Assembly: GCA_900105225.1 (NCBI GenBank)
Contig: LT629764.1
Location: 2,392,501-2,456,500, forward strand
Direction: 5' to 3'
Source: Paenibacillaceae bacterium GAS479
GTDB taxonomy: Bacteria > Bacillota > Bacilli > Paenibacillales > Paenibacillaceae
DNA length: 64,000 bases
Shown here: positions 1 to 9,344 of the stretch, in pieces
Layout: each line of letters starts with the position of its first letter
Position numbering within the stretch: position 1 is the stretch's first letter
Notes under the pieces: model-generated
Database searches by the model: none
Seen by the model: only the letters and a program-made list of their open reading frames with translations
What the model was told of the DNA's origin: nothing
Position numbers and translations under genes: made by a program

Positions 1-23
1 CCTTGTCGTTGCCCTTATCCGTT

Positions 24-51
24 AAAAAAGCTCCCTATATTAGGAAGCTTA
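24..51 (-). terminator. Rho-independent terminator after greA
   Basis: On the minus strand an 8-bp stem (AAGCTTCC paired with GGGAGCTT, one G-U pair) with a 7-nt AT loop is followed directly by six T residues. It lies about 30 bases past the greA stop codon, so greA transcription very probably ends here. Confidence 0.75.
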
Positions 52-79
52 AACTCGCTGCTGGATTGTAGCGTTGCTC

Positions 80-556
80 TTACTTCTTGATGTCGACGAT
101 CTGGTACTGAATTGCTCCTGCAGGCACGCTGACTTCAACAGTGGTCCCCTTCTTCTTGCCGAGGATAGCTCGACCGAGCGGGCTCTCGTTGGAAATCTTG
201 TTCTGCAGCGGATCGGCTTCTGCCGTGCCGACAATCGTGTACTCCATCGTATCTTTAAGCTCTAGATCAATGACGGTGACGATGGATCCGATGCTTACCG
301 AATCGATGACGATGTCGTCGTTATTAATGATGCGGGCATTGCGCAGCATTTTTTCGAGGGTGAGAATACGTCCCTCAATGAAAGCTTGCTCATTCTTGGC
401 ATCTTCATACTCGGAGTTTTCGCTGATATCACCATAACCAATGGCTACTTTGATTCGCTCAGCCACTTCACGGCGTTTGATCGATTTGAGATTCTCCAGT
501 TCCTCTTCAAGCTTCTTGAGTCCGTCCTGAGTCAGAATCACTTCTTTGTCGCTCAT
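80..556 (-). CDS. greA: transcription elongation factor GreA
   Basis: GreA rescues backtracked RNA polymerase by stimulating cleavage of the nascent RNA in the secondary channel. The 158-residue product has the usual family length. The N-terminal half is the charged coiled coil, with the tip region around residues 40-50 ([13 protein letters not shown]). The C-terminal half is the FKBP-like domain, with the [14 protein letters not shown] segment around residues 125-138. The ATG at 556 follows an AGGAGA ribosome binding site. The gene has its own consensus promoter and terminator, so it forms a single-gene unit downstream of dusB. In B. subtilis lysS follows dusB at this place; here greA occupies that position. 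Confidence 0.97.
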   Translation of the reverse strand: MSDKEVILTQDGLKKLEEELENLKSIKRREVAERIKVAIGYGDISENSEYEDAKNEQAFIEGRILTLEKMLRNARIINNDDIVIDSVSIGSIVTVIDLELKDTMEYTIVGTAEADPLQNKISNESPLGRAILGKKKGTTVEVSVPAGAIQYQIVDIKK

Positions 557-688
557 TGCCGATTTCTCCTGTCATGGCTTATTTGCTTGTACCCTGTTAA
601 GGATAACCCGGAAAATAAAGGGGTTAGCCGGCAGTTAGGATCAGACCGGACGGCCCCAAGAACAGTCGGTACAGGATTATATTGCAAG

Positions 689-717
689 ATTATATGCAAT
701 TGAAACCGGTGTGTCAA
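689..717 (-). promoter_or_regulatory. sigma-A promoter of greA
   Basis: On the minus strand a perfect TTGACA (712-717) and a perfect TATAAT (689-694) are separated by 17 bases. Transcription would start near 682, giving a leader of about 125 nt. A second TATAAT lies immediately downstream. Within the leader an imperfect dyad (GGATAACCC with GGGTTAGCC, 601-629) could form a stem. Confidence 0.85.
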
Positions 718-754
718 TGCGAGAGCGTTTGCTGCCATGCTATGGATGAGATGT

Positions 755-804
755 AAAAAGCACCCGCCGCCCTCTCCGAAACGGAGAGGAGCATGAGCAG
801 GTGC
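755..804 (-). terminator. terminator after dusB
   Basis: On the minus strand a two-part stem is visible: an outer GCACC/GGGTGC pair and an inner CCTCTCC-gtttc-GGAGAGG hairpin, followed by TTTTT. It closes the long pab-fol-dusB transcription unit before greA. Confidence 0.75.
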
Positions 805-835
805 CCGGTATTCCTGCTGCTAGACAGGGGTGACC

Positions 836-1831
836 TCAGACAGCAGCTGTCTCTTCATCTCTTTTAAGAGAGAGGAGATAATCATCCAGAATTCGAACCA
901 TTACATCTCGGCTCGTTTCCTCCATGATGTTGTCCTTGATGCGCGCGGTTCCCGGCAATCCCTTGAGATACCAAGCCAGATGCTTACGCATCTCGCGCAC
1001 TGCCACTGCCTCGCCCTTGAGAGCAATCAAGCGGTCCATATGCAGAATTGCGATCTCCATTTTCTCCTGTGCCGTTGGATCAGGCAGCAACTCATCATGC
1101 GTCAGGTAATGGATGGTGCGATACAACATCCACGGATTACCCAGCGCAGCGCGGCCGATCATGACCCCGTCACAGCCTGTCTCCGCCAACATTCGCTTGG
1201 CATCTTCTGGAGAAGAGATGTCACCATTGCCGATAACCGGAATGCCGACGGCTTCCTTCACCTGCCGGATGTAGCTCCAGTCCGCATGTCCCGTATACAG
1301 CTGCTCGCGTGTACGTCCATGAACACTGACTGCCTTGCCGCCAGCCCGTTCTACAGCGAGCGCGTTCTCTACGACAAAGATATGCTCGCTATCCCAGCCG
1401 ATCCGCATTTTGACGGTGACGGGCTTCTGCACGGCGTCAACTACCGAGCTGACCATTTCGTAGATCTTGTTCGGATCGAGCAGCCAACGGGCGCCGGCGT
1501 CGCATTTGGTCACTTTGGGCACTGGACAGCCCATGTTGATGTCGATGATATCAGCATTGGTTTCTTTGTCGACAACCTTCGCAGCTTGCACCAGTGATTC
1601 GCGGTCGCCGCCGAAAATCTGCAGGCTGAGCGGCTTCTCGCGCTCGTCGACAAAAAGCATTTCGCGCGTGCGCTTATTGCCGTGCACGATCGCTTTGTCG
1701 CTGACCATCTCGGCACAGACAAGTCCCGTGCCGAATTCTTTTGCTATCAAGCGGAAAGCCGGATTGCAGACACCGGCCATTGGAGCGAGAACGACATTAT
1801 TTTTCATTTGGATATCGCCAATTTTGAGCAT
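836..1831 (-). CDS. dusB: tRNA-dihydrouridine synthase DusB
   Basis: An FMN-dependent enzyme that reduces specific uridines of tRNA to dihydrouridine. The 331-residue protein has the N-terminal TIM barrel with the APMAGV start of strand 1 (residues 16-21), the NMGCP motif carrying the catalytic cysteine near residue 102, the KMRIGW strand, and the GNGDI and [10 protein letters not shown] phosphate-binding segments. The C-terminal helical tRNA-recognition domain begins near residue 245. It follows the small Xre gene by 17 bases and lies at the end of the folate cluster, as yacF does in B. subtilis. A terminator follows. Confidence 0.95.
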   Translation of the reverse strand: MLKIGDIQMKNNVVLAPMAGVCNPAFRLIAKEFGTGLVCAEMVSDKAIVHGNKRTREMLFVDEREKPLSLQIFGGDRESLVQAAKVVDKETNADIIDINMGCPVPKVTKCDAGARWLLDPNKIYEMVSSVVDAVQKPVTVKMRIGWDSEHIFVVENALAVERAGGKAVSVHGRTREQLYTGHADWSYIRQVKEAVGIPVIGNGDISSPEDAKRMLAETGCDGVMIGRAALGNPWMLYRTIHYLTHDELLPDPTAQEKMEIAILHMDRLIALKGEAVAVREMRKHLAWYLKGLPGTARIKDNIMEETSRDVMVRILDDYLLSLKRDEETAAV

Positions 1832-1848
1832 AAAGTCTTACCTCTCTT

Positions 1849-2070
1849 CTATCGCAGACCGCCGCTTGCCGCGGCCGTCAGTTCTTCGTAATCGATACCG
1901 AGCGTCTCGGCTATCCGGCCAAGCAGCTTGGGCTCGGGCTTGCGAGTACCGCGTTCCAGTGAACCAAGTACTGCAACAGAGACATCGAGCTTATCCGCTA
2001 GCTCCTGCTGAGTATAACCTTTCAGCTTCCGGAAGGCGCGAACCCGCTGTGCCAATTGATCGTATTCCAT
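1849..2070 (-). CDS. small Xre-family helix-turn-helix protein (YazB-like)
   Basis: A 73-residue protein that is essentially one Xre/Cro helix-turn-helix domain. Residues 15-50 show the pattern KGYTQQELADKLDVSVAVLGSLERG, and the tail may dimerise. Its first 49 bases lie inside the 3' end of folK in another frame, so translation is probably coupled. The orthologue in B. subtilis (yazB) has the same place between folK and dusB. Its targets are unknown; control of the folate cluster is possible but nothing here shows it. Confidence 0.85.
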   Translation of the reverse strand: MEYDQLAQRVRAFRKLKGYTQQELADKLDVSVAVLGSLERGTRKPEPKLLGRIAETLGIDYEELTAAASGGLR

Positions 2071-2600
2071 GAGGCAATGCCTTCCTTTCCATCCCGTAAT
2101 GCAGCCTCGGCCATAGCCTCAGCCTGTTCCAGAAGGGGATGGCCCTTCTCCAGCACCTCGGATAGAGGCACCATGACAAATGCCCGCTCCAGCATCCTCG
2201 GATGAGGAAGCTCGAGCTCTGGCCCGCTTAGATCAACTCGATCATACAACAGCAGATCCAGATCGATGACCCGGGGGCCGTTGCGAAACTCTCTAATTCG
2301 GCCTAGCTCTTGCTCAAGCCCAAGCATAAGACGCAACAGTGCGACCGGCTCCAGCGTGGTGGACAGTGCAGCAGCCATATTGAGAAAAGGGGGCTGGTCG
2401 GCATAACCGACCGGGTCGGTTTCGTATACGGTGGAAACGCGGAGTACCTCTACACCAGAGCTGGCTTCGAGTCGCTGCAGCGCGGCGGCAAGCATGCCGC
2501 TCCGGTCACCAATATTGGAGCCTAAAGCGATATAGGCGGTAACAGCCTGCAGAGCCGGCTCTCCCGACCTGCTAGGCGGGAACGATCTGTCCATGTTCAT
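2022..2600 (-). CDS. folK: 2-amino-4-hydroxy-6-hydroxymethyldihydropteridine diphosphokinase
   Basis: Transfers pyrophosphate from ATP to 6-hydroxymethyl-7,8-dihydropterin, the step before dihydropteroate synthase. The 192-residue protein shows the N-terminal YIALGSNIGDR motif (residues 23-33), the ETDPVGYADQPPFLN pterin loop (about 61-75) and the signature around RVIDLDLLLYD followed by LPHPRMLERAFVMVPL. It overlaps folB by 29 bases upstream and the Xre gene by 49 bases downstream, which suggests translational coupling. A second ATG two codons in (2594) is an equally possible start. Confidence 0.95.
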   Translation of the reverse strand: MNMDRSFPPSRSGEPALQAVTAYIALGSNIGDRSGMLAAALQRLEASSGVEVLRVSTVYETDPVGYADQPPFLNMAAALSTTLEPVALLRLMLGLEQELGRIREFRNGPRVIDLDLLLYDRVDLSGPELELPHPRMLERAFVMVPLSEVLEKGHPLLEQAEAMAEAALRDGKEGIASWNTINWHSGFAPSGS

Positions 2601-2958
2601 CCCGCTTTCGCACCAATTCGACGGTAACGCCTTCGAAAAAAACCTCGAAAGGAGGATTCGGCTTTGTCACGCGAACGGTCAATTCATTAATGCCAGTATA
2701 AGTCTCAAGCAAGATGGTTGCAATACGCCCTGCCAGCGCCTCGATCAGCTTAATCGGCGGTCCTTCCACGATTTGCTTGGTGAGCGCATGCAGCTCGGCA
2801 TAATTGATGGAGTGCTCCAGCTCATCGGTCCGGGCGGCTTGTTCCAGGTCCAGCTTGAGGATGAGGTCAACGCGAAATTGCTGGCCCAGCCTGTTCTCCT
2901 CTGGAAAAACACCATGAAATCCGAAAAAGCGCATGCCAGTAAGTGTCATTTTGTCCAT
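2572..2958 (-). CDS. folB: dihydroneopterin aldolase
   Basis: Cleaves 7,8-dihydroneopterin to 6-hydroxymethyl-7,8-dihydropterin and glycolaldehyde. The 128 residues match the family length. The GMRFFGFHGVFPEENRLGQQF segment (about residues 8-28) and the SINYAELH motif (around 50) carry substrate-binding residues, and RVTKPNPPFEVFFEGV lies near the C terminus. The start codon overlaps the folP stop codon by one base (TAATG), so the genes are translationally coupled. Confidence 0.96.
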   Translation of the reverse strand: MDKMTLTGMRFFGFHGVFPEENRLGQQFRVDLILKLDLEQAARTDELEHSINYAELHALTKQIVEGPPIKLIEALAGRIATILLETYTGINELTVRVTKPNPPFEVFFEGVTVELVRKRDEHGQIVPA

Positions 2959-3830
2959 TAGGATTCCGTTCCATCCTTTCCATAAATCATGGTGTCCATC
3001 ATCAGCGCCGTGCGCTTCATCTCTGCAACATCATGCACCCGCATGATCTGACAGCCCTGTGCGATGCCGAGCGCTACCGTTGCCGCTGTACCTTCAACGA
3101 GTTGATCGACCGGCAGGCCGAGCGTTTCGCGGATGAACCTTTTGCGGGAAGTACCCAGCAGCACTGGATAGCCAAGCTCGGACAATTCGGACAAACGGGC
3201 CATCAACTCAAGGTTGTCGGCGTAAGTTTTAGCGAAGCCGATCCCAGGGTCGAGCCAGATGTTATCCCGCTGCACACCTGCGGCAAGCGCAATCCCGATG
3301 CTGCGCTCCAGATCTGCGAGCACATCCGGCACCAGATCGCGGTAATCGCGCTGCTCCCGGTTGTGGCTAATGATGACTGGGCAGCCGAACTCGGCGGCCA
3401 CACGGGCCATCTCTGGATCCTGCTTCAAGCCCCAAATATCATTGATGATATGGGCTCCTGCTTCAAGGGCGGCACGCGCCGTGGCAGGCTTGTACGTGTC
3501 GATCGACAGGGGCATGTCGGGCAGCTCGGTGCGAAGTTTGGCGATGAGCGGCACGACGCGGCGGATTTCTTCTTCTAGCGTTACCGGCGTAATGCCAGGA
3601 AAGGTAGACTCCCCACCGACGTCGATCAGGTCGGCGCCTTGGGCTGCCATGTGCCGGGCAAATTCTATCGCGGCATCTCTCTCGTTATGCCTTCCCCCAT
3701 CAGAGAAGGAATCTGGCGTAGCGTTGAGAATGCCCATGATTAGCGTTTTTTTGCTAAGCTCAAGCGTCAAACCACCGGACAGATTATAGTGTCGGACCGG
3801 AACTCCATGGCCCTGCTTTTTTGTGTACAT
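2958..3830 (-). CDS. folP: dihydropteroate synthase
   Basis: Condenses 6-hydroxymethyl-dihydropterin pyrophosphate with p-aminobenzoate; this is the sulfonamide target. From the chosen start the protein has 290 residues, the usual size. Visible motifs are LIMGILNATPDSFSDGG, the DVGGEST loop, LSIDTYKP, and the C-terminal GTSRKRF and RVHDV segments. The reading frame stays open up to 3950, overlapping pabC by 41 bases. The ATG at 3830 is preferred because AGGAGG lies 11 bases upstream (3842-3847) and homologues begin near there. The sequence does not settle the choice. Confidence 0.93.
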   Translation of the reverse strand: MYTKKQGHGVPVRHYNLSGGLTLELSKKTLIMGILNATPDSFSDGGRHNERDAAIEFARHMAAQGADLIDVGGESTFPGITPVTLEEEIRRVVPLIAKLRTELPDMPLSIDTYKPATARAALEAGAHIINDIWGLKQDPEMARVAAEFGCPVIISHNREQRDYRDLVPDVLADLERSIGIALAAGVQRDNIWLDPGIGFAKTYADNLELMARLSELSELGYPVLLGTSRKRFIRETLGLPVDQLVEGTAATVALGIAQGCQIMRVHDVAEMKRTALMMDTMIYGKDGTES

Positions 3831-3909
3831 TTGCAACCTAACCTCCTGCTTGAGCATCACGATTTCGCCGTCAATGGAGCAACGTAAGTCTTTGATGAAA
3901 GGCAAGATC

Positions 3910-4797
3910 TCAGCTACCGCTGCCTTCGGTACCGCTAAGATACTGTTCATGCAAATCCCGAAAGATCGGACCAGCTGAAAAACCGGCTTTGGGCTGAAAG
4001 GTTCGTCCTTCCGTATCCATTAACTGTGTCGCGGGCACAAGCTCCTGAATAGAGTTCGTCGTCCATACTTCATCTGCGTCCAGCAACTGCTCCCAGCGAT
4101 AACGTCCTTCATGCACCGGATAGCCGGCCTCGCGCGCCAAATGCAACACATGTTCCCGCGTAATGCCGGGCAAAATGCCGGTGTCGAGCGAGGGCGTGTA
4201 CACAGCTCCATTCACAGCAAAAAACAGATTGCTGACAACGCCTTCCGCCAGCCACCCTTCCGCGGTCAGCATCAGTCCTTCGGAGCCTGTGCTTGCACCG
4301 CTCTCCGCCAGCTCCCGCTTAGCGGCGATGCTGTTCATATAATGGAGCGACTTCATGCGCAGCCCGAGCTCCGGTGTATTGCGAGGCGTGCGCAGCAGGC
4401 GCAGCTCACGGCCGCTCGTGTACAGTCCAGGCGCTGGTTCAGGCAGCGCTTTGACCATCAAGATCTCGTGCGGCTCTCCATACTCATCGGTAGGCAAGCC
4501 AAGCCCGCCTTCTCCGGCAGTGACGGTCAGCCGCACATAGACATTTTTCGACAAGCCATTGGCCTCCGCCGTCCCACGAATCAGCTCTGCAATCCGCTCA
4601 GTGTCCGGCGTATAGCGAATATGCAGCCTCTGGCAGCTCTCCGCCAACCGAGCCAGATGCTTTTCCAATAAAAAGGGGCGCCCCTGATAGGTGCGCAGCG
4701 TCTCGAACAATCCCATTCCATACAAAAAACCGTGGTCAAACACGGAGATATGGACATCTCCGGCACTGGCCACGGCTCCGTTATAGCCAATCTTCAT
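3910..4797 (-). CDS. pabC: aminodeoxychorismate lyase
   Basis: A fold-type IV PLP enzyme that releases pyruvate from 4-amino-4-deoxychorismate to give p-aminobenzoate. The 295 residues show the [17 protein letters not shown] start (about residues 19-35), the PLP lysine in [10 protein letters not shown] (near 150), the EGVVSNLFF segment and [10 protein letters not shown] near the C terminus. The D-amino-acid transaminases and branched-chain transaminases share this fold, but the position between pabA and folP decides the role. It overlaps pabA by the four-base ATGA. Confidence 0.95.
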   Translation of the reverse strand: MKIGYNGAVASAGDVHISVFDHGFLYGMGLFETLRTYQGRPFLLEKHLARLAESCQRLHIRYTPDTERIAELIRGTAEANGLSKNVYVRLTVTAGEGGLGLPTDEYGEPHEILMVKALPEPAPGLYTSGRELRLLRTPRNTPELGLRMKSLHYMNSIAAKRELAESGASTGSEGLMLTAEGWLAEGVVSNLFFAVNGAVYTPSLDTGILPGITREHVLHLAREAGYPVHEGRYRWEQLLDADEVWTTNSIQELVPATQLMDTEGRTFQPKAGFSAGPIFRDLHEQYLSGTEGSGS

Positions 4798-5375
4798 TTT
4801 GCCGCCGGGGCCTTCTCCGCCAGAAAGCTGCGAAGCATAGAGAGCCCGTTTTCTGTAATGATCGATTCTGGATGGAACTGCACGCCCTCAATGGGATATT
4901 GCTTATGGCGCAGCCCCATGATCTCGCCTTCGGCCGTTTCGGCCGTAATCTCCAGCTCATCCGGCAACGTCTCGCGGCGCACAATCAGCGAATGATAGCG
5001 TGTAGCCGTGAAAGGCGACGGCAAGCCCTGGAACACGCCTTTGCCCGTATGGTGGATGGGCGATGTTTTGCCATGCATCAAACGTTCGGCCCGCACAACC
5101 TCGCCGCCAAATGCTTGTCCGATAGACTGGTGGCCCAGGCAGACGCCGAGAATCGGAATCTGACCCTTGAAGCGCTCGATCAGCGCCAGACTAATTCCAG
5201 CCTCGTTAGGCGAGCATGGTCCTGGTGAGATCAAAATATGATCCGGCGCCAGCTCCGCGATTTCGTCGAGCGTAATTTCGTCATTGCGCTTCACGATAAT
5301 CTCTTCCTTCAGCTCACCCAGATATTGCACCAGGTTGTACGTAAAGGAATCATAATTGTCGATGACTAAAATCAT
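4794..5375 (-). CDS. pabA: glutamine amidotransferase subunit of aminodeoxychorismate/anthranilate synthase
   Basis: Supplies ammonia from glutamine to PabB; in Bacillus this subunit also serves anthranilate synthase (amphibolic TrpG). From the ATG at 5375 the protein has 193 residues starting [14 protein letters not shown]. The class I triad is visible: the nucleophile cysteine in ILGVCLGHQ and the HPES segment near the C terminus (GVQFHPESI). The frame extends 12 codons further upstream inside pabB, but homologues start at MILVID. It overlaps the pabB 3' end by 26 bases. Confidence 0.95.
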   Translation of the reverse strand: MILVIDNYDSFTYNLVQYLGELKEEIIVKRNDEITLDEIAELAPDHILISPGPCSPNEAGISLALIERFKGQIPILGVCLGHQSIGQAFGGEVVRAERLMHGKTSPIHHTGKGVFQGLPSPFTATRYHSLIVRRETLPDELEITAETAEGEIMGLRHKQYPIEGVQFHPESIITENGLSMLRSFLAEKAPAAK

Positions 5376-7122
5376 TTGATAGCCCCCTGTCCGTGTGAAT
5401 GATCTCCTCATCGCCTGCAGCTTCTATATGGTTCGAACGCGAGCGGTGAAGCTCCGCATAATGGAAGGCGCGCCAGAGCGCTCTTGCCTTGCTTTGTGAT
5501 TCGCGGTACTCCCGCTCTGGATCTGAATCGATAACGATGCCTGCACCGGCCTGGATATGGACCGTGTGATCCCTTATCGCCATCGTACGAATAATAATAT
5601 TAAATTCCATATCTCCACTGTAGTCAATCCAGCCCATCGAGCCCGTGTAAGGCCCGCGCCGCGTCGGTTCCAGCTCTTCGATGATCTCCATTGTGCGGAC
5701 TTTAGGTGCGCCCGTTATCGTCCCTCCTGGAAAAACGGCGCGAATCACATCGTACGCATCCAGCCCGTCCGCCAGCTCACCGTTCACCTGCGATACCAGA
5801 TGCATCACATGGGAGTATCGCTCGACGACCATTAGCTCTTCCACACGCACACTGCCATAGCGGGATACTCTGCCCAGGTCGTTGCGCTCAAGATCGACCA
5901 GCATAATATGCTCGGCGGTCTCTTTTTCATTCTCGCGCAGCTCCCGCTCCAAGCTTGCATCCTCCTCCGATGTGCGCCCACGGCGGCGGGTGCCAGCGAT
6001 AGGTCGGGTATAAAGCTTACCGTCCGACATCTCTACGAGCAGCTCAGGCGACGCCGATACTAGCTGAAAATCGGGCGTCCGTAGCAAGCCCATATAAGGA
6101 GAAGGATTGATCAGACGCAGCCATTCGTAAAGCTCCTCCGGAGAGCTATCCGTCTCCTTTTGCTGCCGCAGGGATAGGTTTACCTGAAATACATCGCCAG
6201 CGGCGATATACTCCCGAATTGCACTAACCGCCGCTTGGTACTGCTCCTGCTGAAATGGGCTGGACACATTCTCAGGCACATCGGGAAAAGGCAGCACACC
6301 AGTTGCTTCGCTACGCTCCAATAACCCACGGCGGGAAGCTGTACGCCCGTTCTCCTCTGCTGACTCGGCCCATTCCGCCCACTCGCTAAGCATCTCTTGC
6401 GCACGCTCAGCGGCTGCGTCATAGAGCTCTTTGGCTGCGGACAGCATAGTGTTTGCTTCATACGGCAGGCCGAGGCTGCCCTGTTGTTCCCCAACTGCAT
6501 TCGGCTCTTGCGCTCTTGCATCATGCGTAGCTCCCAGCGAGTGGTGGGATGACACCTGTTGGGAGTCAACCGAGCGATGGACCGAAGCATACAGGCAAGC
6601 TTCCTGCCGATCATAGATCCATACCTCATCCAACCTCAGAAACAAATAGTCCGGCAGGCGCAAATCATCTTCCGCCAGCTCCGGCAGCCGCTCAATCGAG
6701 CGGGCGACGTCATAACTCCAGAACCCGGCGATACCTCCGGTCCACTTAGGCCCTCCGGCAATTCGCGGCCCACTCCAGCCTTCCATCCAATCCCGTACCG
6801 CTTCAAGCGGATCAGCCTGAATTTGACGAACCGGCTCATAACTGCCTGCAACTCCGCGCTCCAGCAGCTCCGCCGAGCCTCCCTTGCCGCGCAGCACAGC
6901 GGACGGGCGACGCCCGAGATACGTATAACGGCCGGACTTGCCGCTCTCCATCAGAATGGAGTAGGGCTCCTCCGCTCGCCATACCTCTTCCCATGAAGAC
7001 GGCAGCCCATATCCATCTGCCAGATCTACCCGGGCCAGCACAGGTAAAGTTGTGTATGTTGTCTCATGCTGTTCAAGCCATTCCTGCCACTGCTCCCACG
7101 AGGTGCAGACCGATCCCTTCAT
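5350..7122 (-). CDS. pabB: aminodeoxychorismate synthase component I
   Basis: Aminates chorismate at C4 using ammonia from PabA. The 590-residue protein is longer than the roughly 470 usual for PabB because of a low-complexity linker (about residues 190-290, rich in Glu, Ala and Ser) between the N-terminal domain and the chorismate-binding domain. The latter shows the [16 protein letters not shown] start, [35 protein letters not shown] and the EYRESQ-K active site near the end. It heads the pab-fol cluster and has its own promoter after the cysK terminator. The ribosome binding site (GGCGGG) is weak. Confidence 0.95.
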   Translation of the reverse strand: MKGSVCTSWEQWQEWLEQHETTYTTLPVLARVDLADGYGLPSSWEEVWRAEEPYSILMESGKSGRYTYLGRRPSAVLRGKGGSAELLERGVAGSYEPVRQIQADPLEAVRDWMEGWSGPRIAGGPKWTGGIAGFWSYDVARSIERLPELAEDDLRLPDYLFLRLDEVWIYDRQEACLYASVHRSVDSQQVSSHHSLGATHDARAQEPNAVGEQQGSLGLPYEANTMLSAAKELYDAAAERAQEMLSEWAEWAESAEENGRTASRRGLLERSEATGVLPFPDVPENVSSPFQQEQYQAAVSAIREYIAAGDVFQVNLSLRQQKETDSSPEELYEWLRLINPSPYMGLLRTPDFQLVSASPELLVEMSDGKLYTRPIAGTRRRGRTSEEDASLERELRENEKETAEHIMLVDLERNDLGRVSRYGSVRVEELMVVERYSHVMHLVSQVNGELADGLDAYDVIRAVFPGGTITGAPKVRTMEIIEELEPTRRGPYTGSMGWIDYSGDMEFNIIIRTMAIRDHTVHIQAGAGIVIDSDPEREYRESQSKARALWRAFHYAELHRSRSNHIEAAGDEEIIHTDRGLSNDFSHRQL

Positions 7123-7163
7123 ATGTTGCCGTACCCGCCTTCCGTGCTCATCTCTATCGCCTG

Positions 7164-7192
7164 ATCGTATCCTGTCCCTGTTTCAAAATCAA
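7164..7192 (-). promoter_or_regulatory. sigma-A promoter of the pab-fol-dusB cluster
   Basis: On the minus strand TTGATT (7187-7192) and TACGAT (7164-7169) are 17 bases apart, about 40 bases upstream of the pabB start and just past the cysK terminator. It is the only promoter-like sequence seen before the tightly packed genes down to dusB. Confidence 0.6.
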
Positions 7193-7204
7193 GCCCGAAG
7201 CCTC

Positions 7205-7251
7205 AAAAAAGCAAAGCCGGCCGGACCCTCGTTAAAAGGGACCGGCCGGCT
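7205..7251 (-). terminator. strong terminator after cysK
   Basis: A GC-rich stem (GCCGGCCGGTCCC paired with GGGTCCGGCCGGC) with an 8-nt loop is followed on the minus strand by TTTGCTTTTTT. It separates cysK from the folate genes. Confidence 0.92.
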
Positions 7252-7271
7252 CAAGAAGCCTTGTCTAATGA

Positions 7272-8213
7272 TTAGTTTTCGAAGTTGAACAGAGCCGTGC
7301 TCAGGTAGCGCTCGCCGTTACTTGGCACAACTGCGATGACGCGCTTGCCAGGTCCCAGCTTCTTAGCAATCTGCAGAGCAGCGGAAATCGCAGCGCCGGA
7401 GCTAATACCGACCAGCAGGCCTTCTTCTTTCGCAGCGCGACGGGCAAAGTCGAAAGCTTCTTCATTCTCAATCGTGATAACTTCATCGTAGATATCGCGA
7501 TTCAGGATTTCTGGAATGAAGTTTGCACCGATACCTTGAATTTTGTGGCCGCCTGGCTTGCCGCCAGACAATAGCGGGGAAGCAGCAGGTTCAACAGCGA
7601 CAATCTTAATGTCCGGGAAGTTAGCGCGAAGCACTTCGCCTGTGCCGCTAATTGTGCCGCCCGTACCGATACCGGCTACGAATGCATCCAGCTTGCCGTC
7701 CAGGGAGTTGATCGCTTCAACAATCTCGGGACCTGTCGTTTCGCGGTGAACCTTCACGTTAGCTTGGTTCTTGAACTGCTGCGGCAGGAAGTAGTCTGCG
7801 TTCTCAGCAGCAAGCTCCTCCGCTTTCTTGACGGCGCCGTTCATGCCCTCTGCTCCAGGCGTGAGCACCAGCTCTGCGCCATAGGCGCGCAGCAAGTTGC
7901 GACGCTCCAAGCTCATCGTCTCCGGCATAACGAGCACGGAACGGTATCCCTTGGCTGCAGCGACCATGGCCAGACCGATGCCTGTGTTGCCACTTGTAGG
8001 CTCAACGATCGTGGAAACGCCCGGTTTGATCAAACCTTGTTCTTCCGCCACATTGATCATGCTGATCGCAATGCGATCCTTTACGCTTGAGCCTGGGTTT
8101 TGGTACTCCAGCTTAACATAAACCTCGGCACTACCCTCCGGTACCAAGCGGTTCAAGCGGACAAGCGGCGTATCTCCGATCAGTTCCGTCACATTCTGCA
8201 CAATTCTGGCCAT
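7272..8213 (-). CDS. cysK: cysteine synthase A (O-acetylserine sulfhydrylase)
   Basis: A PLP enzyme making L-cysteine from O-acetylserine and sulfide. The 313-residue protein shows the PLP lysine in SSVKDRIA (near residue 45), the substrate loop PTSGNTG (near 70), the [10 protein letters not shown] phosphate-binding loop (about 175-184) and GISSGAA near the C terminus. The ATG follows GAGGAGG. In B. subtilis CysK also partners with CymR; no CymR gene lies here. The gene has its own promoter and a strong terminator, although its neighbours match the B. subtilis order. Confidence 0.96.
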   Translation of the reverse strand: MARIVQNVTELIGDTPLVRLNRLVPEGSAEVYVKLEYQNPGSSVKDRIAISMINVAEEQGLIKPGVSTIVEPTSGNTGIGLAMVAAAKGYRSVLVMPETMSLERRNLLRAYGAELVLTPGAEGMNGAVKKAEELAAENADYFLPQQFKNQANVKVHRETTGPEIVEAINSLDGKLDAFVAGIGTGGTISGTGEVLRANFPDIKIVAVEPAASPLLSGGKPGGHKIQGIGANFIPEILNRDIYDEVITIENEEAFDFARRAAKEEGLLVGISSGAAISAALQIAKKLGPGKRVIAVVPSNGERYLSTALFNFEN

Positions 8214-8271
8214 AGTCCAACTGCCTCCTCATCTATATTCCGACTGAAATAGTAGGTTATCAACTGGTTCT

Positions 8272-8301
8272 ATCTTATCAAGGGCTTTCAGCCCTTGTCA
8301 A
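8272..8301 (-). promoter_or_regulatory. cysK promoter with a palindrome in the spacer
   Basis: On the minus strand TTGACA (8296-8301) and TAAGAT (8272-8277) are 18 bases apart. The spacer, overlapping the -35 edge, is almost filled by a perfect dyad, CAAGGGCT-gaa-AGCCCTTG (8279-8297). A repressor or activator bound there would cover the promoter. The dyad could also act as the 3' hairpin of the upstream gene, but no T run follows it. Confidence 0.65.
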
Positions 8302-8352
8302 TAGCTGCATATGGGAAGCAACAACGGCCCAGAGCCTGCTATTGCCATATCA

Positions 8353-9330
8353 CTAACCACTCCCTGAGGGGGACGGCATTCCAGCCGTTTTGGAAGTCTT
8401 AACGGAAGCTCCGTACTGCTGCAACAGTCGCTGTTCGCCTTCTTTGAGCGAACCCGCTTCATCCAATGCGATGATGCGCTTCACTTCGGCGCGCAGCAAC
8501 TCTTCATCGAGCCAACGAGGCTGCTCCCGCGTCAGCACCTGCACAAGTGCGAAGCCTCCCTCCACTTCAACCGGTTCCGAAACCTCCCCGGGACTCAGAG
8601 TAGCTGCAGCTTCAGCCGCACCGGGATCGAGGAATGGATCTCCCTCTTCCACAACTCCCAGATCACCGCCAAGTTCCGCTGTCTCCGTATGCGTCGAATT
8701 GTCACGAGCCAGCTCAGCGAAGTCCTTGCCGGCTTCCAGCTGATCCAGCAATTGCTGCGACTCCTCTTGGCTGGAACTAACGATCCAGCGCAGATGCATC
8801 TGTGGAGCAGGACGCAGCTCAGCGGCATGCTCCTCCAGGTAAGTGTCGATCTGCCCTTCGGATACGGCTATGCCCTTCGTCATCCATTTTTCCATTAGGA
8901 GGCGGTACATCGCTTCTTCATAAACCTCGTCCCGGCTAAGTCCGAATTGAGCCTTCATCTCCCGATAAAAGCTCTCCTCATCCCCATAACCCGCCATCTG
9001 GGTTAACAGCTCGGATTCCACCTCAGCCTCGGTCGCCTGAAGGTCTCCCTTGGCGCTCTCTTGATCCAGCGCCGAGCGAATCATCATCGTTTGCAGTACA
9101 CTTTCACCGTATAACTTCCGCAGACGCTCAGCGAGCTCATCTTCACTGATGCGTTCATTGCCGACAGCAGCCGCGAGTCCGTCATCCGTCTCCGCCTTTT
9201 CACTTTGCGCGTTAGCAGGCAGGATTGCCGGCTCGTCCGGCAGTTGATTCATAATAATCAGTACGGCCAGTACAATCATGCATGCCGCCTGAATGCCGAT
9301 AATCGTCTTTAAAGCCTTGTCTCTGCCCAT
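8353..9330 (-). CDS. membrane-anchored PrsA-like peptidyl-prolyl isomerase
   Basis: An extracytoplasmic foldase of the SurA/PrsA type. The 325 residues have an N-terminal membrane segment (about residues 9-28) with no lipobox cysteine, a SurA-N-like helical region (about 55-165) and a parvulin domain (about 175-275) that includes LRWIVSS, FAELARDNSTHTE, GGDLG and VEGGFALVQV. The ATG at 9330 is chosen over an upstream TTG because AGAGGGAAG lies at the right distance. The gene sits between hslO and cysK, where B. subtilis has yacD, and is 14 bases from hslO. Confidence 0.9.
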   Translation of the reverse strand: MGRDKALKTIIGIQAACMIVLAVLIIMNQLPDEPAILPANAQSEKAETDDGLAAAVGNERISEDELAERLRKLYGESVLQTMMIRSALDQESAKGDLQATEAEVESELLTQMAGYGDEESFYREMKAQFGLSRDEVYEEAMYRLLMEKWMTKGIAVSEGQIDTYLEEHAAELRPAPQMHLRWIVSSSQEESQQLLDQLEAGKDFAELARDNSTHTETAELGGDLGVVEEGDPFLDPGAAEAAATLSPGEVSEPVEVEGGFALVQVLTREQPRWLDEELLRAEVKRIIALDEAGSLKEGEQRLLQQYGASVKTSKTAGMPSPSGSG

Positions 9331-9344
9331 GCGCAAGCTTCCCT

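Noticed and set aside
8231-8252. CymR-type site near ATTCCGACTGAAAT downstream of the cysK promoter
   Set aside because: Only part of the sequence resembles an inverted repeat and I cannot recall the consensus well enough to claim a match.
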